Notes: generated by a model not told the origin, from the letters alone. A stretch of 46,307 bases of DNA from Gammaproteobacteria bacterium (GCA_030065815.1 JASJCU010000025.1:1-46307), one strand, 5' to 3'; positions 10,344 through 19,633 are shown, counted from the first letter of the stretch. A program made the numbers and translations.

Positions 10344-10843
10344 TGCGCGGCCTCGATCTTGCGCCGCGTCGCCTGGCTGTGGGCGTGGCACAGCGCGATC
10401 GCGAGCGCGTCGGACTGGTCGAGCGCGAGGCTGCCCTGCATGCCGAGGATCACGCGGATCATGTGCTGCACCTGCTCCTTCTCGGCACGGCCGTTGCCGA
10501 CCAGTCCCTGCTTGACCGCGGCCGGCGTGTACTCGTAGACCGGCAGCTCATGGATCACGACGGCGCTGATCGCCGCACCGCGTGCCTGGCCGAGCTTGAT
10601 CGCGGTGGCCGCATTGCGCGCGACGAACACCTGTTCGACGGCCACCTCCTGCGGTCGCCAGTCGGCCAACAGTTCGCTGATGCCGCGGTAGATCTCGCCG
10701 AGCCGGCGCGGGAACGCGTCCGCCGTGGTGCGGATACAGCCCGAGTGCAGGTGCCTGCTGCGTACGCCGTCGGACTCGATCAGGCCGAATCCGGTGACCC
10801 GCGAGCCCGGGTCGATCCCCAGCACCCGGGTCACGCCGCTCAA
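10340..10843 (-). CDS. ruvC: RuvC, Holliday junction resolvase
   Basis: The product is 167 residues. The acidic catalytic residues of the RNase H-like fold are visible: Asp in [14 protein letters not shown], Glu in [12 protein letters not shown] and the Asp pair in [15 protein letters not shown]. It overlaps yebC upstream by 4 bp and ruvA downstream by 4 bp, the classic yebC-ruvC-ruvA coupling. RuvC is an endonuclease that cuts junctions prepared by RuvAB. Confidence 0.98.
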   Translation of the reverse strand: MSGVTRVLGIDPGSRVTGFGLIESDGVRSRHLHSGCIRTTADAFPRRLGEIYRGISELLADWRPQEVAVEQVFVARNAATAIKLGQARGAAISAVVIHELPVYEYTPAAVKQGLVGNGRAEKEQVQHMIRVILGMQGSLALDQSDALAIALCHAHSQATRRKIEAAQ

Positions 10844-11589
10844 GCCTCGAGTTGCTCCATGATCTCGGCCGCGATGTCGGCGTTGCTGTAGACCTCCTGC
10901 ACGTCGTCCAGGTCCTCGAGGAAGTCGACCAGGCGCATCAGCTTTTCGGCGCCGTCCTTGTCGAGCGGCGAGCTGGTGTCGGCCTCGAACGTCACCTCGG
11001 CGTTGTCCGGTTCGTGACCGGCGTCGCGCATCGCTGCGAGCACATCGGAGAAATCGTCCGGGTTGGTATAGACGTCGACCGAGCCATCATCGTTGTCGAC
11101 GACGTCGTCGGCACCGGCCTCGAGCGCGGCCTCCATGATCGCGTCCTCGTCGGCACCGGGGCCGTAGCTGATGATGCCCTTCTTGTTGAACATGTACGCG
11201 ACGGAGCCATCGGTGCCGAGGTTGCCGCCGTGCTTGGTGAACGCATGGCGCACCTCGGAAGCGGTGCGGTTACGGTTGTCGGTCATGCAATCGACGATGA
11301 TCGCGACACCGCCCGGACCGTAGCCCTCGTAGCGGATCTCGTCGTAGTTGTCGCCGTCCTCGCCGCCGGCGCCGCGCTTGATCGCGCGATCGACGGTGTC
11401 GTTGGGCATGTTGGCCGCGCGCGCCTTGTCGACGGCCAGGCGCAGCCGCGGGTTGGCGTCGATATCGCCACCGCCTTCCTTGGCCGCGACGGTGACCTCG
11501 CGGATCAGCTTCGACCACAGCTTGCCGCGCTTTTTGTCGTTGGCCGCCTTCTTGTGCTTGATGTTGGCCCACTTGCTGTGACCTGCCAT
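10840..11589 (-). CDS. yebC: YebC/PmpR family regulator
   Basis: The product is 249 residues, beginning [20 protein letters not shown], the invariant family N-terminus. It also contains [19 protein letters not shown] and an acidic C-terminal domain. The family includes DNA-binding regulators and ribosome-associated proteins that help translate proline-rich stretches. It overlaps ruvC by 4 bp. Normally nudB or aspS lies just upstream, but here a MITE-like element begins 116 bp away and nudB is about 5 kb distant. Confidence 0.97.
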   Translation of the reverse strand: MAGHSKWANIKHKKAANDKKRGKLWSKLIREVTVAAKEGGGDIDANPRLRLAVDKARAANMPNDTVDRAIKRGAGGEDGDNYDEIRYEGYGPGGVAIIVDCMTDNRNRTASEVRHAFTKHGGNLGTDGSVAYMFNKKGIISYGPGADEDAIMEAALEAGADDVVDNDDGSVDVYTNPDDFSDVLAAMRDAGHEPDNAEVTFEADTSSPLDKDGAEKLMRLVDFLEDLDDVQEVYSNADIAAEIMEQLEA

Positions 11590-11705
11590 GCCTTACCTCG
11601 TCGCCAGTTACGGAATCGCCTGCCACAGCGGCGTCGCTGCGCCGATTTTATCACCGCGGCAGCCGCGCGGCAGGGTTCAAGGATCGACGTCGCCGGCCGT
11701 CTTGT

Positions 11706-11955
11706 CTAGCCTGCATAGTGCATGAGCTGCGTAGAGCCTGCGGCCTTCGCAGCCGGCGTGGAGCGGGGGTCATAGCCGTCGCCATGGCTTGGGTGACGGC
11801 CAAGCCACAGCGAGCGAGCAAACGCAGGAATCCGAATGCGACGACACCGGGCACAGACGACGATTTCCGGACTTGCAGAAAAACTGACGGAGACCACGTT
11901 CGTATCCGATGCCTGTAGAGTCGGCGTCGTTCGGCTCATGCAGCAGGCAGGCTAG
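11706..11955. mobile_element. MITE-like element, copy 1 (250 bp)
   Basis: Terminal inverted repeats CTAGCCTGCATAGTGCATG at 11706 and the reverse complement of CTAGCCTGCCTGCTGCATG at 11955 match at 19 of 22 outer positions. The interior shares blocks with the element at 43142-43399: GCCTGCGGC-ttcgcagcc, GCCATGGCTTG with GGCCAAGCCAC (a hairpin), and GTCGTTCGGCTCATGCA. No transposase is encoded. A minus-strand frame runs from an ATG in one terminal repeat (11939) to a TAG in the other (11706) and encodes 77 residues starting MSRTTPTLQASD. It sits at the boundary where the yebC-nudB pair is broken and ends 25 bp before the next gene. Confidence 0.82.
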
Positions 11956-11980
11956 CGACCTCGGGACCGCCACGACGGGC

Positions 11981-13354
11981 ATGCAGGGCTTCAACCACAG
12001 ACTGCTCGACACGACGCTGCCGATCATGCCGCGCACCGGCCGCGAACTGCGCCGACTGATGGATCTGGCGTCGACGCGCATTCCGCATTTCCAGCAGGTG
12101 CTGCTCAGCGATCCGGCGGCAGCGGTCGCGGTGTTCCGTGCGCTTGAGGTCACGCGCCCCGGCTCTTTCGAACAGGTCGGCGACGCCGCGCACGCGGTGT
12201 CGCTGCTCGGTGTCGAGTCGTTTCGGCGGCTGATCGACGCGCTGCCGGAGGTCCGCGTCGGCGACCGCTGCCAGGAATCGGCACAGGCGCGTGCGTACAG
12301 CGAGGCCGCGCATGCCGCGTACTTCGCCGCGTCACTCGCGCAACGCAGCGGCCTGCCGCGTCGCGACGAACTGTCCACGGCGGCGCTGCTGCAACACCCG
12401 GCGGTACTGGCGCTGGCGGCGTTCGACGGCGAGTCGGTACAGCGCGCGATCTATGCGGTGCGCGACGGCGTCCCGGTCGACGTCGCGTTCGGCGCGGAAC
12501 TCGGCGAGCCGCTGCAACAGGCCAACCGCCGCTGCGCCGACGCCTGGGCCCTGCCGTCGCTGGCGCGGCAGGCGATCGGCGACTGGGACGACCTCAACCC
12601 GCGACCGCAGCTGGTCAAGCTCGCCGACGAGATCTCGCAGGCCGCGGCGAACGGCTGGCAGCATGCGCACATTGCGACGCTGAACACGATCCTCGCCGAC
12701 TTCCTTGCCATCGACGTCGACGAGGCCGCGGCGTGGCTGCACGCCCAGACCGCGGCCGCGGCCCGCCACTTCGGCGACTGCGACTACCCACTGCCCGGTT
12801 TCGAACTGTTGCTGCTGCCGGGCGACGACGACAGCGACGACGACGACATCCCCGAACTCGGCGCCTGGCGGCGTCGCCAGGCCGCGGTTGCCCGACCGGA
12901 CCTGCATGCGACGATGGGCGCGCTGATGAAACGCATCCGCGACGAGGCCGGCACGACGCGCGTCGTGTTCGCGATGTTGAGCAAGGACCGCAGCCGCCTG
13001 CGTACCCGTCTCGCACTCGGCGGCGATACCGCCGACGGCATCCGCCGTCTCGATCTCGGGCTCGACGAGCGCAACCTGTTCAGCGCGCTGATGGGCAAGC
13101 CGCAGAGCCTGTGGCTGAACCGCGACAATGCGGCAAAATACCGGGACTACCTGCCGGATTCGCTGGATCGCGCGATCGGCCCCGGGGGCGCCTACATGAT
13201 GTCGCTGTTCGTCGGCGACCGGCCGCTCGGGCTGATGTACGGCGACGGCAGCGACCTCAGCGAACACGGCTATCGACGGTTCCGCGAACTGTGCAGCCAG
13301 TCGACATCGACACTGGTCGCCGGCAGCCGCGTGGCGACGCCGGCCGACAGCTGA
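11981..13354 (+). CDS. HDOD-domain signalling protein
   Basis: The product is 457 residues. The N-terminal half (about residues 10-235) is an HDOD domain with LASTRIPHFQQVLLSDPAAA, a short helix AHAVSLLGVESFRRLIDALP and later SLARQAIGDWDDL. After an acidic linker (DDDSDDDDIPE) the C-terminal half (about 300-450) resembles a GAF-type sensor (TTRVVFAMLSKDRSRLRTRL, then MMSLFVGDRPLGLMYGD). HDOD proteins are linked to stress and signalling, without enzymatic residues. The ATG lies 25 bp from the right end of MITE copy 1; an in-frame ATG inside the element (11909) would add 24 residues, so the element may provide the leader. Confidence 0.85.
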   Translation: MQGFNHRLLDTTLPIMPRTGRELRRLMDLASTRIPHFQQVLLSDPAAAVAVFRALEVTRPGSFEQVGDAAHAVSLLGVESFRRLIDALPEVRVGDRCQESAQARAYSEAAHAAYFAASLAQRSGLPRRDELSTAALLQHPAVLALAAFDGESVQRAIYAVRDGVPVDVAFGAELGEPLQQANRRCADAWALPSLARQAIGDWDDLNPRPQLVKLADEISQAAANGWQHAHIATLNTILADFLAIDVDEAAAWLHAQTAAAARHFGDCDYPLPGFELLLLPGDDDSDDDDIPELGAWRRRQAAVARPDLHATMGALMKRIRDEAGTTRVVFAMLSKDRSRLRTRLALGGDTADGIRRLDLGLDERNLFSALMGKPQSLWLNRDNAAKYRDYLPDSLDRAIGPGGAYMMSLFVGDRPLGLMYGDGSDLSEHGYRRFRELCSQSTSTLVAGSRVATPADS

Positions 13355-13429
13355 ATACCCCGCTGCCGCGCAGGTGAATGGTCGCTGGCGGCATGAAACG
13401 ATGCGCGCTGCGCAAACGGAGAGAGCGGC

Positions 13430-14113
13430 GTGAGCGACGAATCCAAGGGACCGATCCCGACCGAGATCAACCTGCACCGGAAGTCCCGGCTGCTGAACAT
13501 CAGCTTTTCCGACGGCCAGTCGTTCGCGCTGCCGTGTGAGTACCTGCGCGTGCACTCGCACGCTGCCGAGGTCACCAGCCGCCGCACCCCCGAGACCGGC
13601 AAGGAACAGGTCAACATCGACCGCCTCGAACCGCAGGGAACCTACGCGATCCGCATCGCGTTCGACGACGGCCACGATACCGGCATCTACTCGTGGGAGA
13701 CCCTGTACGACCTCGGCGTCAACCAGCAGGCCTACTGGCAGGCCTACCTCGACCGCCTGGCCGCGGCCGGCTACGACCGCAGCGGCGCGCGCCTCGCCGG
13801 CGCACCCGATGCCGAGCGCAAGGTCACGGTGCTGTACTTCAACTACCTGGCCGACAAGATGTGCAAGGCGTCCGAGGAGCTGTCGCCGCCGGACACCGTC
13901 GACACGGTCGAACAGCTGCTGGCGTGGCTGCGCAGGGTCAAGGGCGAGCGCGGCTACCTGCTGGTCGACGACAGCGTGCGGGTCACGGTCAACAAGCAGT
14001 TCGCCGAGCCGTTCACGAAGCTCGACCCAGGCGACGAGGTCGCGATCGTGCCCAACTCGCCGAACCCGCCGCCGGCGCCGGCCCAAGCCAGGGCGCGCGG
14101 CGACGACCGGTAG
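13430..14113 (+). CDS. DUF971 (GBBH-like N) domain fused to a MoaD/ThiS-like domain
   Basis: The product is 227 residues, with a GTG start preceded by a GGAGAGAG ribosome site. Residues about 8-105 match DUF971, the N-terminal module of gamma-butyrobetaine hydroxylase, often found alone (INLHRKSRLLNISFSDGQSF, LPCEYLRVHSHAAEV, then DDGHDTGIYSWETLYDLG). Residues about 130-212 resemble the ubiquitin-like MoaD fold (KVTVLYFNYLADKMCKASEE, then LVDDSVRVTVNKQF and DPGDEVAIVPNSPN). The C-terminal Gly-Gly needed for sulfur transfer is absent, replaced by a Pro/Ala/Arg tail, so classical sulfur-carrier activity is unlikely. The precise role is unknown. Confidence 0.8.
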   Translation: MSDESKGPIPTEINLHRKSRLLNISFSDGQSFALPCEYLRVHSHAAEVTSRRTPETGKEQVNIDRLEPQGTYAIRIAFDDGHDTGIYSWETLYDLGVNQQAYWQAYLDRLAAAGYDRSGARLAGAPDAERKVTVLYFNYLADKMCKASEELSPPDTVDTVEQLLAWLRRVKGERGYLLVDDSVRVTVNKQFAEPFTKLDPGDEVAIVPNSPNPPPAPAQARARGDDR

Positions 14114-14122
14114 GCGTCGGCG

Positions 14123-15001
14123 TCAGCAGCAGCCGGCCGCGGCCGGCTTGACCGCCGTGATCGCGGCCGACACCAGGTAGTCGGTGACGTTGTGCCCGGG
14201 CGCCCAGTCGCGGATGAAGGTCTTCGACTCGTCCTTCGGCTCGATGCGGACCTGTTCGAAACCGGCTGCCTGCAGCATGCCCTCGATGTCGTCGATCAGC
14301 GACGCATTGCCCATGCAGCCGGCGACCAGCTCAGGCGACGTGCGCATCGCCTGCGGCAGCTCGGCGGTCGCGACGATATCGGACACCGCGAGGCGGCCAC
14401 CGGGCTTGAGCACACGGTAGGCATCGCGGAACACCTGCGCCTTGTCTGGCGACAGGTTGATCACGCAGTTCGAGATGATCACGTCGGCGGTGGCGTCGGC
14501 GACCGGCAGGTACTCGATCTCGCCGAGGCGGAATTCGACGTTGCCGAAGCGGCCGCGCTCGGCGTTCGATCGCGCCTTGCTGAGCATGTCCGGCGTCATG
14601 TCGACACCGATCACGCGGCCGGACCCGCCGACCTCGGCCGCGGCGAGGAAGCAGTCGAGACCGCCGCCGGCACCGAGATCGACGACGACGTCGCCCGGCT
14701 GCAGCGCCGCGATCGCGGTCGGGTTGCCGCATCCCAGGCCCATGTCGGCGCCGTCCGGGACCAGTTCCAGGTCGGCCTCGCTGTAGCCGAGCCGGGTCGA
14801 CACGATGGCGTTGATCGCCGCGTCGTCGCCGACACCGCAGCAGCTGCTGCCGTTGCCGCAGGCCTCGCCGGCAGTGTCGGCCCGGGCGACCTGGGCATAG
14901 GCATCGCGGACGTCGCTGCGGTGGCGGTCGTTGATCGAGTCGACGCTGAGGCCCACGGACGGCGGGCAGCAGGCATCGGCGGTCTTGTCTTCGTCGGTCA
15001 T
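14123..15001 (-). CDS. arsM: ArsM-type arsenite methyltransferase
   Basis: The product is 292 residues with an S-adenosylmethionine-binding core VVVDLGAGGGLDCFLAAAEV (about residues 105-124), GVDMTPDMLSKAR and the post-core motif. Arsenic-binding cysteines match the family: CC at 54-55, Cys179 in IISNCVINL and Cys229 in VAGCMGN, with extra CC pairs at residues 11-12 and the C-terminus. ArsM converts As(III) to methylated species. It is convergent with the DUF971 fusion gene (9 bp apart). No arsR or arsB is visible nearby. Confidence 0.9.
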   Translation of the reverse strand: MTDEDKTADACCPPSVGLSVDSINDRHRSDVRDAYAQVARADTAGEACGNGSSCCGVGDDAAINAIVSTRLGYSEADLELVPDGADMGLGCGNPTAIAALQPGDVVVDLGAGGGLDCFLAAAEVGGSGRVIGVDMTPDMLSKARSNAERGRFGNVEFRLGEIEYLPVADATADVIISNCVINLSPDKAQVFRDAYRVLKPGGRLAVSDIVATAELPQAMRTSPELVAGCMGNASLIDDIEGMLQAAGFEQVRIEPKDESKTFIRDWAPGHNVTDYLVSAAITAVKPAAAGCC

Positions 15002-15032
15002 CGCATCACACCTCGTACAGACGGCATCGGGA

Positions 15033-16154
15033 TCAGCGCCGGCGGCGCGCGGCGCGCAGCGCCATCAGCAGGCCCAGCGGCAGCAGCAGCAGCGGCGACG
15101 GCGCATCGATCCGCGCCAGCACGGCGTCGGCGATCCGCGTATGCGTCGCGCTGGTCGGGTGGACCGCATCCCAGAATACCCGATCGTTGGGATCGAGTCC
15201 GAACGGCGCGCAGAACTCGTCCAGCCGGGTGGTCTCGTTGACGCAGAACGACAGGCCGCCCGGCAACAGGCTGTTGGCATCCGGGAAGCCGGCCGCGACC
15301 GGGTCCGCGGCGACCGCGTCGAGCAGGTCGTCGAAAAGCGATTCGATGTCGACGATGTCGACGGCGACGCCGAGCAGGCCCGTCACGTCGGCGGCCATCG
15401 CCGCGAGCGCGCCGTTGAACAGCTGCACGCCGGCACTCAGCTCGGCGGCGCGACCGGACAGCAGGCCGAAAGGCGTCCTGCCGATGTCGGGCAGGTTCAT
15501 GAGCAGGAAGTCATCGGCGCCGATCGCGGCCAGGCCCTCGATCAGCAGGCGCAGGTTGGCCACGGCCGGGAGCGCGACATCGCTCGCCGTCGGCGCAGGG
15601 CCGACGCTGAAGAAGTCATCGGCGAAGATCAGGTCGTTGGCGCCGCCCCAGATCACGTACAGCGCATCGCTGGGGGCGACGCCGCCGGTCTGCACCGTGA
15701 ACAGCTCGAACTGCGACGGCGCGACGACCGCCGGCGGCGGCAGCGACAGCGCCGGACCGAGCAGCGACGGGAACACCGGCGCGCCGGCGAAGCGGTCGTT
15801 CGAGTTGCGGCTCGGCAGCACGCCGAGCAGTCCGCCGAAGTCGACCGCCTGTGGCCCGGTGTAGGCGCCGCCGACCGCATAGTTGGTGATCGCCGGCCCG
15901 GGTCCGCTGACGTAGGCGTTGTTGACCCCGGGCAGACCCAGCTCGGCGGCCACCTGGTCTACCCAGACCGGTCCGTTGGAAAACACACCGGCGTAGCTCG
16001 GCGGCGGTATCAGGCCGCCGCTCAGCGCAGACATGTTGCCGGTGTCGGACAGGCTGTCACCGAAGATGAAGACGTCGAGCGTCGTGGCCCAACTGCTGGT
16101 CGATCCGCAGACGATGCACAGCGGCAGCAGAAAACGCGCGAGTGTCGAGCGCAT
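15033..16154 (-). CDS. Exported GDSL/SGNH esterase with C-terminal membrane anchor
   Basis: The product is 373 residues. It has an AGGGGG ribosome site and a Sec signal (MRSTLARFLLPLCIVCGSTS). SGNH blocks are present: block I VFIFGDSLSDTGN, block III VIWGGANDLIF and block V FWDAVHPTSATH. The C-terminus ends in a hydrophobic stretch followed by Arg (LLLLPLGLLMALRAARRRR), which resembles the tripartite tails used by PEP-CTERM-type sorting, but no PEP motif is seen. It is probably a surface lipase or esterase. Substrate is unknown. Confidence 0.88.
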   Translation of the reverse strand: MRSTLARFLLPLCIVCGSTSSWATTLDVFIFGDSLSDTGNMSALSGGLIPPPSYAGVFSNGPVWVDQVAAELGLPGVNNAYVSGPGPAITNYAVGGAYTGPQAVDFGGLLGVLPSRNSNDRFAGAPVFPSLLGPALSLPPPAVVAPSQFELFTVQTGGVAPSDALYVIWGGANDLIFADDFFSVGPAPTASDVALPAVANLRLLIEGLAAIGADDFLLMNLPDIGRTPFGLLSGRAAELSAGVQLFNGALAAMAADVTGLLGVAVDIVDIESLFDDLLDAVAADPVAAGFPDANSLLPGGLSFCVNETTRLDEFCAPFGLDPNDRVFWDAVHPTSATHTRIADAVLARIDAPSPLLLLPLGLLMALRAARRRR

Positions 16155-16549
16155 GATGACCCCCTGGCGACCGACCCGCCGCGCCGCGGTGTGCGGCGCG
16201 GATTCCCGACACACGGGCCGGCGGTGCTGTTGCTTGTTGTAGCCGACGCCGGCCAATCGGGCAGCGCCGCGTCGGTCGCCCGATCTTCGCCGATCCGTCA
16301 CTGCGAGGCCAGCACCGACCGCTGCGACGCCACGCTGCGCGTTCGCCGCCTTGGCGGCCACCGACCGTTCGACCGGCCGGCGGGGCCGCGCGGGCGCGTT
16401 GTGCGCGTCTGTGGCATGTCCGCCCGTCGACAGCACGAGCGCCGCACCCGCCGATCAAGAATAGCGTTCCCGGGAAGCGCGATCCTGTCAGCGGCCGTGC
16501 AACCGCGTCGGTTCACAGCGGGCCGGGCCGGCTACACCGCACACCCGGA
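16155..16549. other. Intergenic region between the GDSL gene and nudB
   Basis: No supported gene. A perfect 9-bp inverted repeat with 5-nt loop (CCGCGCCGC / GCGGCGCGG, 16179-16201) lies 25 bp upstream of the GDSL start on the leader side and could be a leader hairpin or simply GC-rich chance. The rest shows no repeat, RNA gene or clear promoter that I can support. Confidence 0.5.
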
Positions 16550-16999
16550 CTATGGCCGGCGTTCCAACCAGTGACGGATCAGCTTGCGGTTGGTCCACGA
16601 ACTGGCGCGGCGCAGCGCCGCCGCGGCGGGCAGCCAGCGGCACTGGCGGTGTTCGTGGCGGTTGACGCGCACGCTGCGGCGCGCCGGCAGTTCGAGCACG
16701 AACCAGTGCTCACGGTTGAAATGGGCATCGGGGGCGTAGCGGGCGCGCCACGGCGGCACGATCGGGAAGCGCGCGCCACGCCGCAGGTCGCGCAGCTGGC
16801 CGGCAGCGCGCAGGCCGGTCTCCTCGGCCAGCTCACGCTGCGCGGCGTGGGTCGCCGATTCGCCCCATTCGAGCGATCCGGTCACCGACTGCCAGAAGCC
16901 GCGCGGCCGGGTGCGTTCCAGCAACAGCACGTCGCCGGCGCGCGTGCACACCAGCACGAGGACCGACTCGGGTCGCTTGAAACGCTGCGGGTCGGTCAC
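16550..16999 (-). CDS. nudB: NudB, dihydroneopterin triphosphate pyrophosphatase (Nudix)
   Basis: The product is 149 residues, starting at a GTG (16999, fMet-TDPQRFKRPESVLVLVC), 25 bp after the aspS stop; the length matches NudB. The Nudix box is GSLEWGESATHAAQRELAEE followed by TG, with all acidic residues intact. The typical FWQSVTGSLEWGE substrate-binding segment supports the folate-pathway role (removal of pyrophosphate from dihydroneopterin triphosphate). aspS-nudB adjacency is common in gammaproteobacteria, but the usual next gene yebC is displaced by about 5 kb. Confidence 0.95.
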   Translation of the reverse strand: MTDPQRFKRPESVLVLVCTRAGDVLLLERTRPRGFWQSVTGSLEWGESATHAAQRELAEETGLRAAGQLRDLRRGARFPIVPPWRARYAPDAHFNREHWFVLELPARRSVRVNRHEHRQCRWLPAAAALRRASSWTNRKLIRHWLERRP

Positions 17000-17024
17000 G
17001 CCACGGCGCGCCGCGCGGGCGGGA

Positions 17025-18824
17025 TCAGCCCTCGCCGGCCGCGGCCTTTTCCGCGGTCGGCGGTTTGCGCACGCGCAGGTGCAGCTCGCGCAGCTGGCCC
17101 TGCGAGACATCCGAAGGCGCGTGGGTCAGCAGGCAGCTCGCGCTCTGGGTCTTCGGGAACGCCATGACGTCGCGGATCGAACTCGCGCCGCTCATCAGCA
17201 TGATCAGGCGATCGAGGCCGAATGCCAGGCCGCCGTGCGGTGGACAGCCGTAGCGGAGCGCGGTCAGCAGGAAGCCGAACTTCTCGTCGGCCTCCCGCTC
17301 GTCGATCCCGAGCAGCTGGAAGACCCGGTTCTGCACCGCCTCTTGGTGGATACGCACCGAACCGCCGCCGACCTCGGTGCCGTTGATGACCATGTCGTAG
17401 GCGCGCGACAGCGCGTCGCCGGGTTGCCGGTCGAGCAGCTCGACGTGCTCGGCCTTCGGCGCCGTGAACGGGTGGTGCAGCGCTTGCCAGCGGTTCTCGC
17501 CATCGTCCCACTCGAACATCGGGAAGTCGACGACCCACAGCGGCTGCCAGCCGTCGGCCATCAGGTCGAGGTCGTGGCCGAGCTTGACGCGCAGCGCGCC
17601 GAGCGCCTCGTTGACGATGCCGGCCTTGTCGGCACCGAAGAAGATCAGGTCGCCGTCCTGCGCGCCGGTGCGGGCCAGGATACCGCCGACCGCGTCGTCC
17701 GGAAGGAACTTCAGGATCGGCGACTGCAGGCCGTCGCGGCCGTCGGCCAGCGCGTTGACCTTGACGTAGGCCAGCCCCTTGGCGCCGTAGATACCGACGA
17801 ACTTGGTGTACTCATCGATGTCCTTGCGGCTCAGCTCGCCGCCCTTGGGCACGCGCAGCGCGGCGACGCGGCCGTTCGGGTCGCTGGCCGGGCCGGCGAA
17901 CACCTTGAACTCGACATCGGCCATCAGGTCGGCGACGTCGACCAGCTCGAGCGGGCAACGCAGGTCCGGGCGGTCGGAACCGAAGCGCCGCATCGCCTCG
18001 GCGAAGCTCATGCGTGGGAACGGGTCCGGCAGCGTGACGCCGAGCGTGTTGTCGAACAGGTCGCGGATCATGCCCTCCATCAACCCCATGATCGCGTCTT
18101 CGTCCATGAACGACATCTCGAGGTCGAGCTGGGTGAACTCGGGCTGGCGGTCGGCGCGCAGGTCCTCGTCGCGGAAGCAGCGCACGATCTGGTAGTAGCG
18201 GTCCATGCCGGACATCATCAGCAGCTGCTTGAACAGCTGCGGCGACTGCGGCAGCGCGAAGAACCTGCCGGCGTGCACGCGGCTCGGCACCAGGTAGTCG
18301 CGCGCGCCCTCCGGCGTGGCCTTGGTCAGCATCGGGGTCTCGATGTCGAGGAAACCGTGGTCGTCGAGGTAGCGGCGCAGCGTGCGCGTCGCCAACGCGC
18401 GCAGCATGATGCGCTGCTGCATGACCGGGCGGCGCAGGTCGACGTAGCGGTAGCGCAGGCGCAGTTCCTCGGAGGTATCGTCGTCGTCGAGCTGGAACGG
18501 CGGTGTCTCGGCGCGGTTCAGAATCTCCAGCTCCTGACCCAGCACCTCGACCTCGCCGGTCGGCAGGTCCGGGTTGATCGTGCCCTCCGGGCGGTGCCGC
18601 ACCCGCCCCTTGACGCGCACGACGTACTCGTTGCGCACCTGCTCGGCGGTCGCGAACACGTCGGGCAGGTCGGGATCGTAGACCACCTGCACGAGGCCGC
18701 TGCGGTCGCGCAGGTCGATGAAGATCACGCCACCGTGATCGCGGCGACGGTTGACCCAGCCGCTGAACTCGACGGTCTGATCGATGTGGGCGGTGTTGAC
18801 GTCACCGCAGTAATGGCTGCGCAT
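17025..18824 (-). CDS. aspS: Aspartyl-tRNA synthetase
   Basis: The product is 599 residues. It begins [20 protein letters not shown], the N-terminal OB anticodon domain. Class II motifs are visible: motif 2 [20 protein letters not shown] and motif 3 [20 protein letters not shown]. The GAD insertion domain lies between (about residues 280-420). The segment [12 protein letters not shown] is typical. It may be discriminating or non-discriminating; this cannot be decided here because gatCAB or asnS are not in view. It is followed closely by nudB. Confidence 0.98.
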   Translation of the reverse strand: MRSHYCGDVNTAHIDQTVEFSGWVNRRRDHGGVIFIDLRDRSGLVQVVYDPDLPDVFATAEQVRNEYVVRVKGRVRHRPEGTINPDLPTGEVEVLGQELEILNRAETPPFQLDDDDTSEELRLRYRYVDLRRPVMQQRIMLRALATRTLRRYLDDHGFLDIETPMLTKATPEGARDYLVPSRVHAGRFFALPQSPQLFKQLLMMSGMDRYYQIVRCFRDEDLRADRQPEFTQLDLEMSFMDEDAIMGLMEGMIRDLFDNTLGVTLPDPFPRMSFAEAMRRFGSDRPDLRCPLELVDVADLMADVEFKVFAGPASDPNGRVAALRVPKGGELSRKDIDEYTKFVGIYGAKGLAYVKVNALADGRDGLQSPILKFLPDDAVGGILARTGAQDGDLIFFGADKAGIVNEALGALRVKLGHDLDLMADGWQPLWVVDFPMFEWDDGENRWQALHHPFTAPKAEHVELLDRQPGDALSRAYDMVINGTEVGGGSVRIHQEAVQNRVFQLLGIDEREADEKFGFLLTALRYGCPPHGGLAFGLDRLIMLMSGASSIRDVMAFPKTQSASCLLTHAPSDVSQGQLRELHLRVRKPPTAEKAAAGEG

Positions 18825-18838
18825 GGTTCATCCCGGCT

Positions 18839-18871
18839 GAAAAAACAAAGCGCCCCGTCCCGCGGGGCGCC
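18839..18871 (-). terminator. Rho-independent terminator after fmdB
   Basis: Read on the minus strand, an 8-bp perfect stem GCGCCCCG / CGGGGCGC with loop CGGGA is followed by TTTGTTTTTT. It lies between the fmdB stop and the aspS start, so aspS probably has its own promoter or depends on readthrough. This is the clearest intrinsic terminator in the window. Confidence 0.85.
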
Positions 18872-18919
18872 CCGGTTGGCAGGTGGTGGTCGGCTACGGG
18901 GCCCGGATCGGTGCCCGGT

Positions 18920-19189
18920 TCAGCTGCAGGCCGGGCAGCTGCCGGTACCGCAGCTGTGACCGCCGGACGCGTCCTTGGCGGGCGACTCGGCGCCGTCCTT
19001 CTTCGCCCCACCCTTGAAATCGGTCTCGTACCAACCGCCGCCCTTGAGGCGGAAGCCGACCGCCGACACGAGCTTCGTGAGTTCCGGTTTTTCGCATTCC
19101 GGACAATCGCTTAGCGGCGCATCACTGATCTTCTGCAGCGCCTCCAGCTGGTGCCCGCAGGCGTCGCATCGGTATTCGTAAAAAGGCAT
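18920..19189 (-). CDS. FmdB-family zinc-ribbon protein
   Basis: The product is 89 residues: MPFYEYRCDACGHQLEALQK, then SDCPECEKPELTKLVS. The two CxxC pairs (Cys8/Cys11 and Cys29/Cys32) form a zinc ribbon. The C-terminus has further cysteines (GHSCGTGSCPACS). Small FmdB-type proteins are very often placed upstream of aspS in proteobacteria, as here. The function is not established. A rho-independent terminator follows. Confidence 0.92.
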   Translation of the reverse strand: MPFYEYRCDACGHQLEALQKISDAPLSDCPECEKPELTKLVSAVGFRLKGGGWYETDFKGGAKKDGAESPAKDASGGHSCGTGSCPACS

Positions 19190-19348
19190 ACCCACACCCT
19201 CGCTAAGTCTCAGCCGCGGAATGCTACCACAGCGCCGGATTCGGCGAGAAGGCCGGCCACCGCGGCGCGGCCGGCGCTGCTGCCGCATCGCCGGCAGACA
19301 TGGGGGCGACGGCGGTCTTTGCAGGATCCGCGGCCGCGCGGCCGCGCG

Positions 19349-19633
19349 CTACAGCGGCAGCGTGCTGTCGACCTCGTCGCTGTGGTCGGCGGCGAGGTCG
19401 TGCTCGCGCAGGTGCTCGACGAGCACGCGCATCTCGGTCAACTCGTGCTCCGGCATGCCGAAGCGCAGGTAGCGATCGACGACCAGCAGCAGGGATTCGA
19501 GCGCCTCGCAGCGGCCGTGCTGGCGCAGCAGCCACTCGGCGACGCCGTCGGGATCGGCGTCGCCCTCGCGCTGCGCCTGCGCGGCGGCCAGCGCGGCCTT
19601 CAGCGCGGCCGGCATCGCGGCGTGCGTCGTCAT
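19349..19633 (-). CDS. Small acidic hypothetical protein downstream of PilZ gene
   Basis: The product is 94 residues (MTTHAAMPAALKAALAAAQA start) with no signal or membrane helix. It appears all-helical and acidic (WLLRQHGRCEALESLLLVVD, then RVLVEHLREHDLAADHSDEV). I do not recognise the family. Its ATG overlaps the PilZ gene stop by 4 bp, so it belongs to the pomA-pomB-PilZ operon and may work with the PilZ protein or the stator. Confidence 0.75.
   Translation of the reverse strand: MTTHAAMPAALKAALAAAQAQREGDADPDGVAEWLLRQHGRCEALESLLLVVDRYLRFGMPEHELTEMRVLVEHLREHDLAADHSDEVDSTLPL

Noticed and set aside
11640-16550. Prophage or integrative element in the yebC-nudB interruption
   Set aside because: No integrase, attachment duplication or phage gene; only a MITE-like element and ordinary chromosomal-type genes.
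14931-16574. A long plus-strand frame opposite the GDSL esterase
   Set aside because: High-GC shadow of a well-supported minus-strand gene with signal peptide and SGNH blocks.
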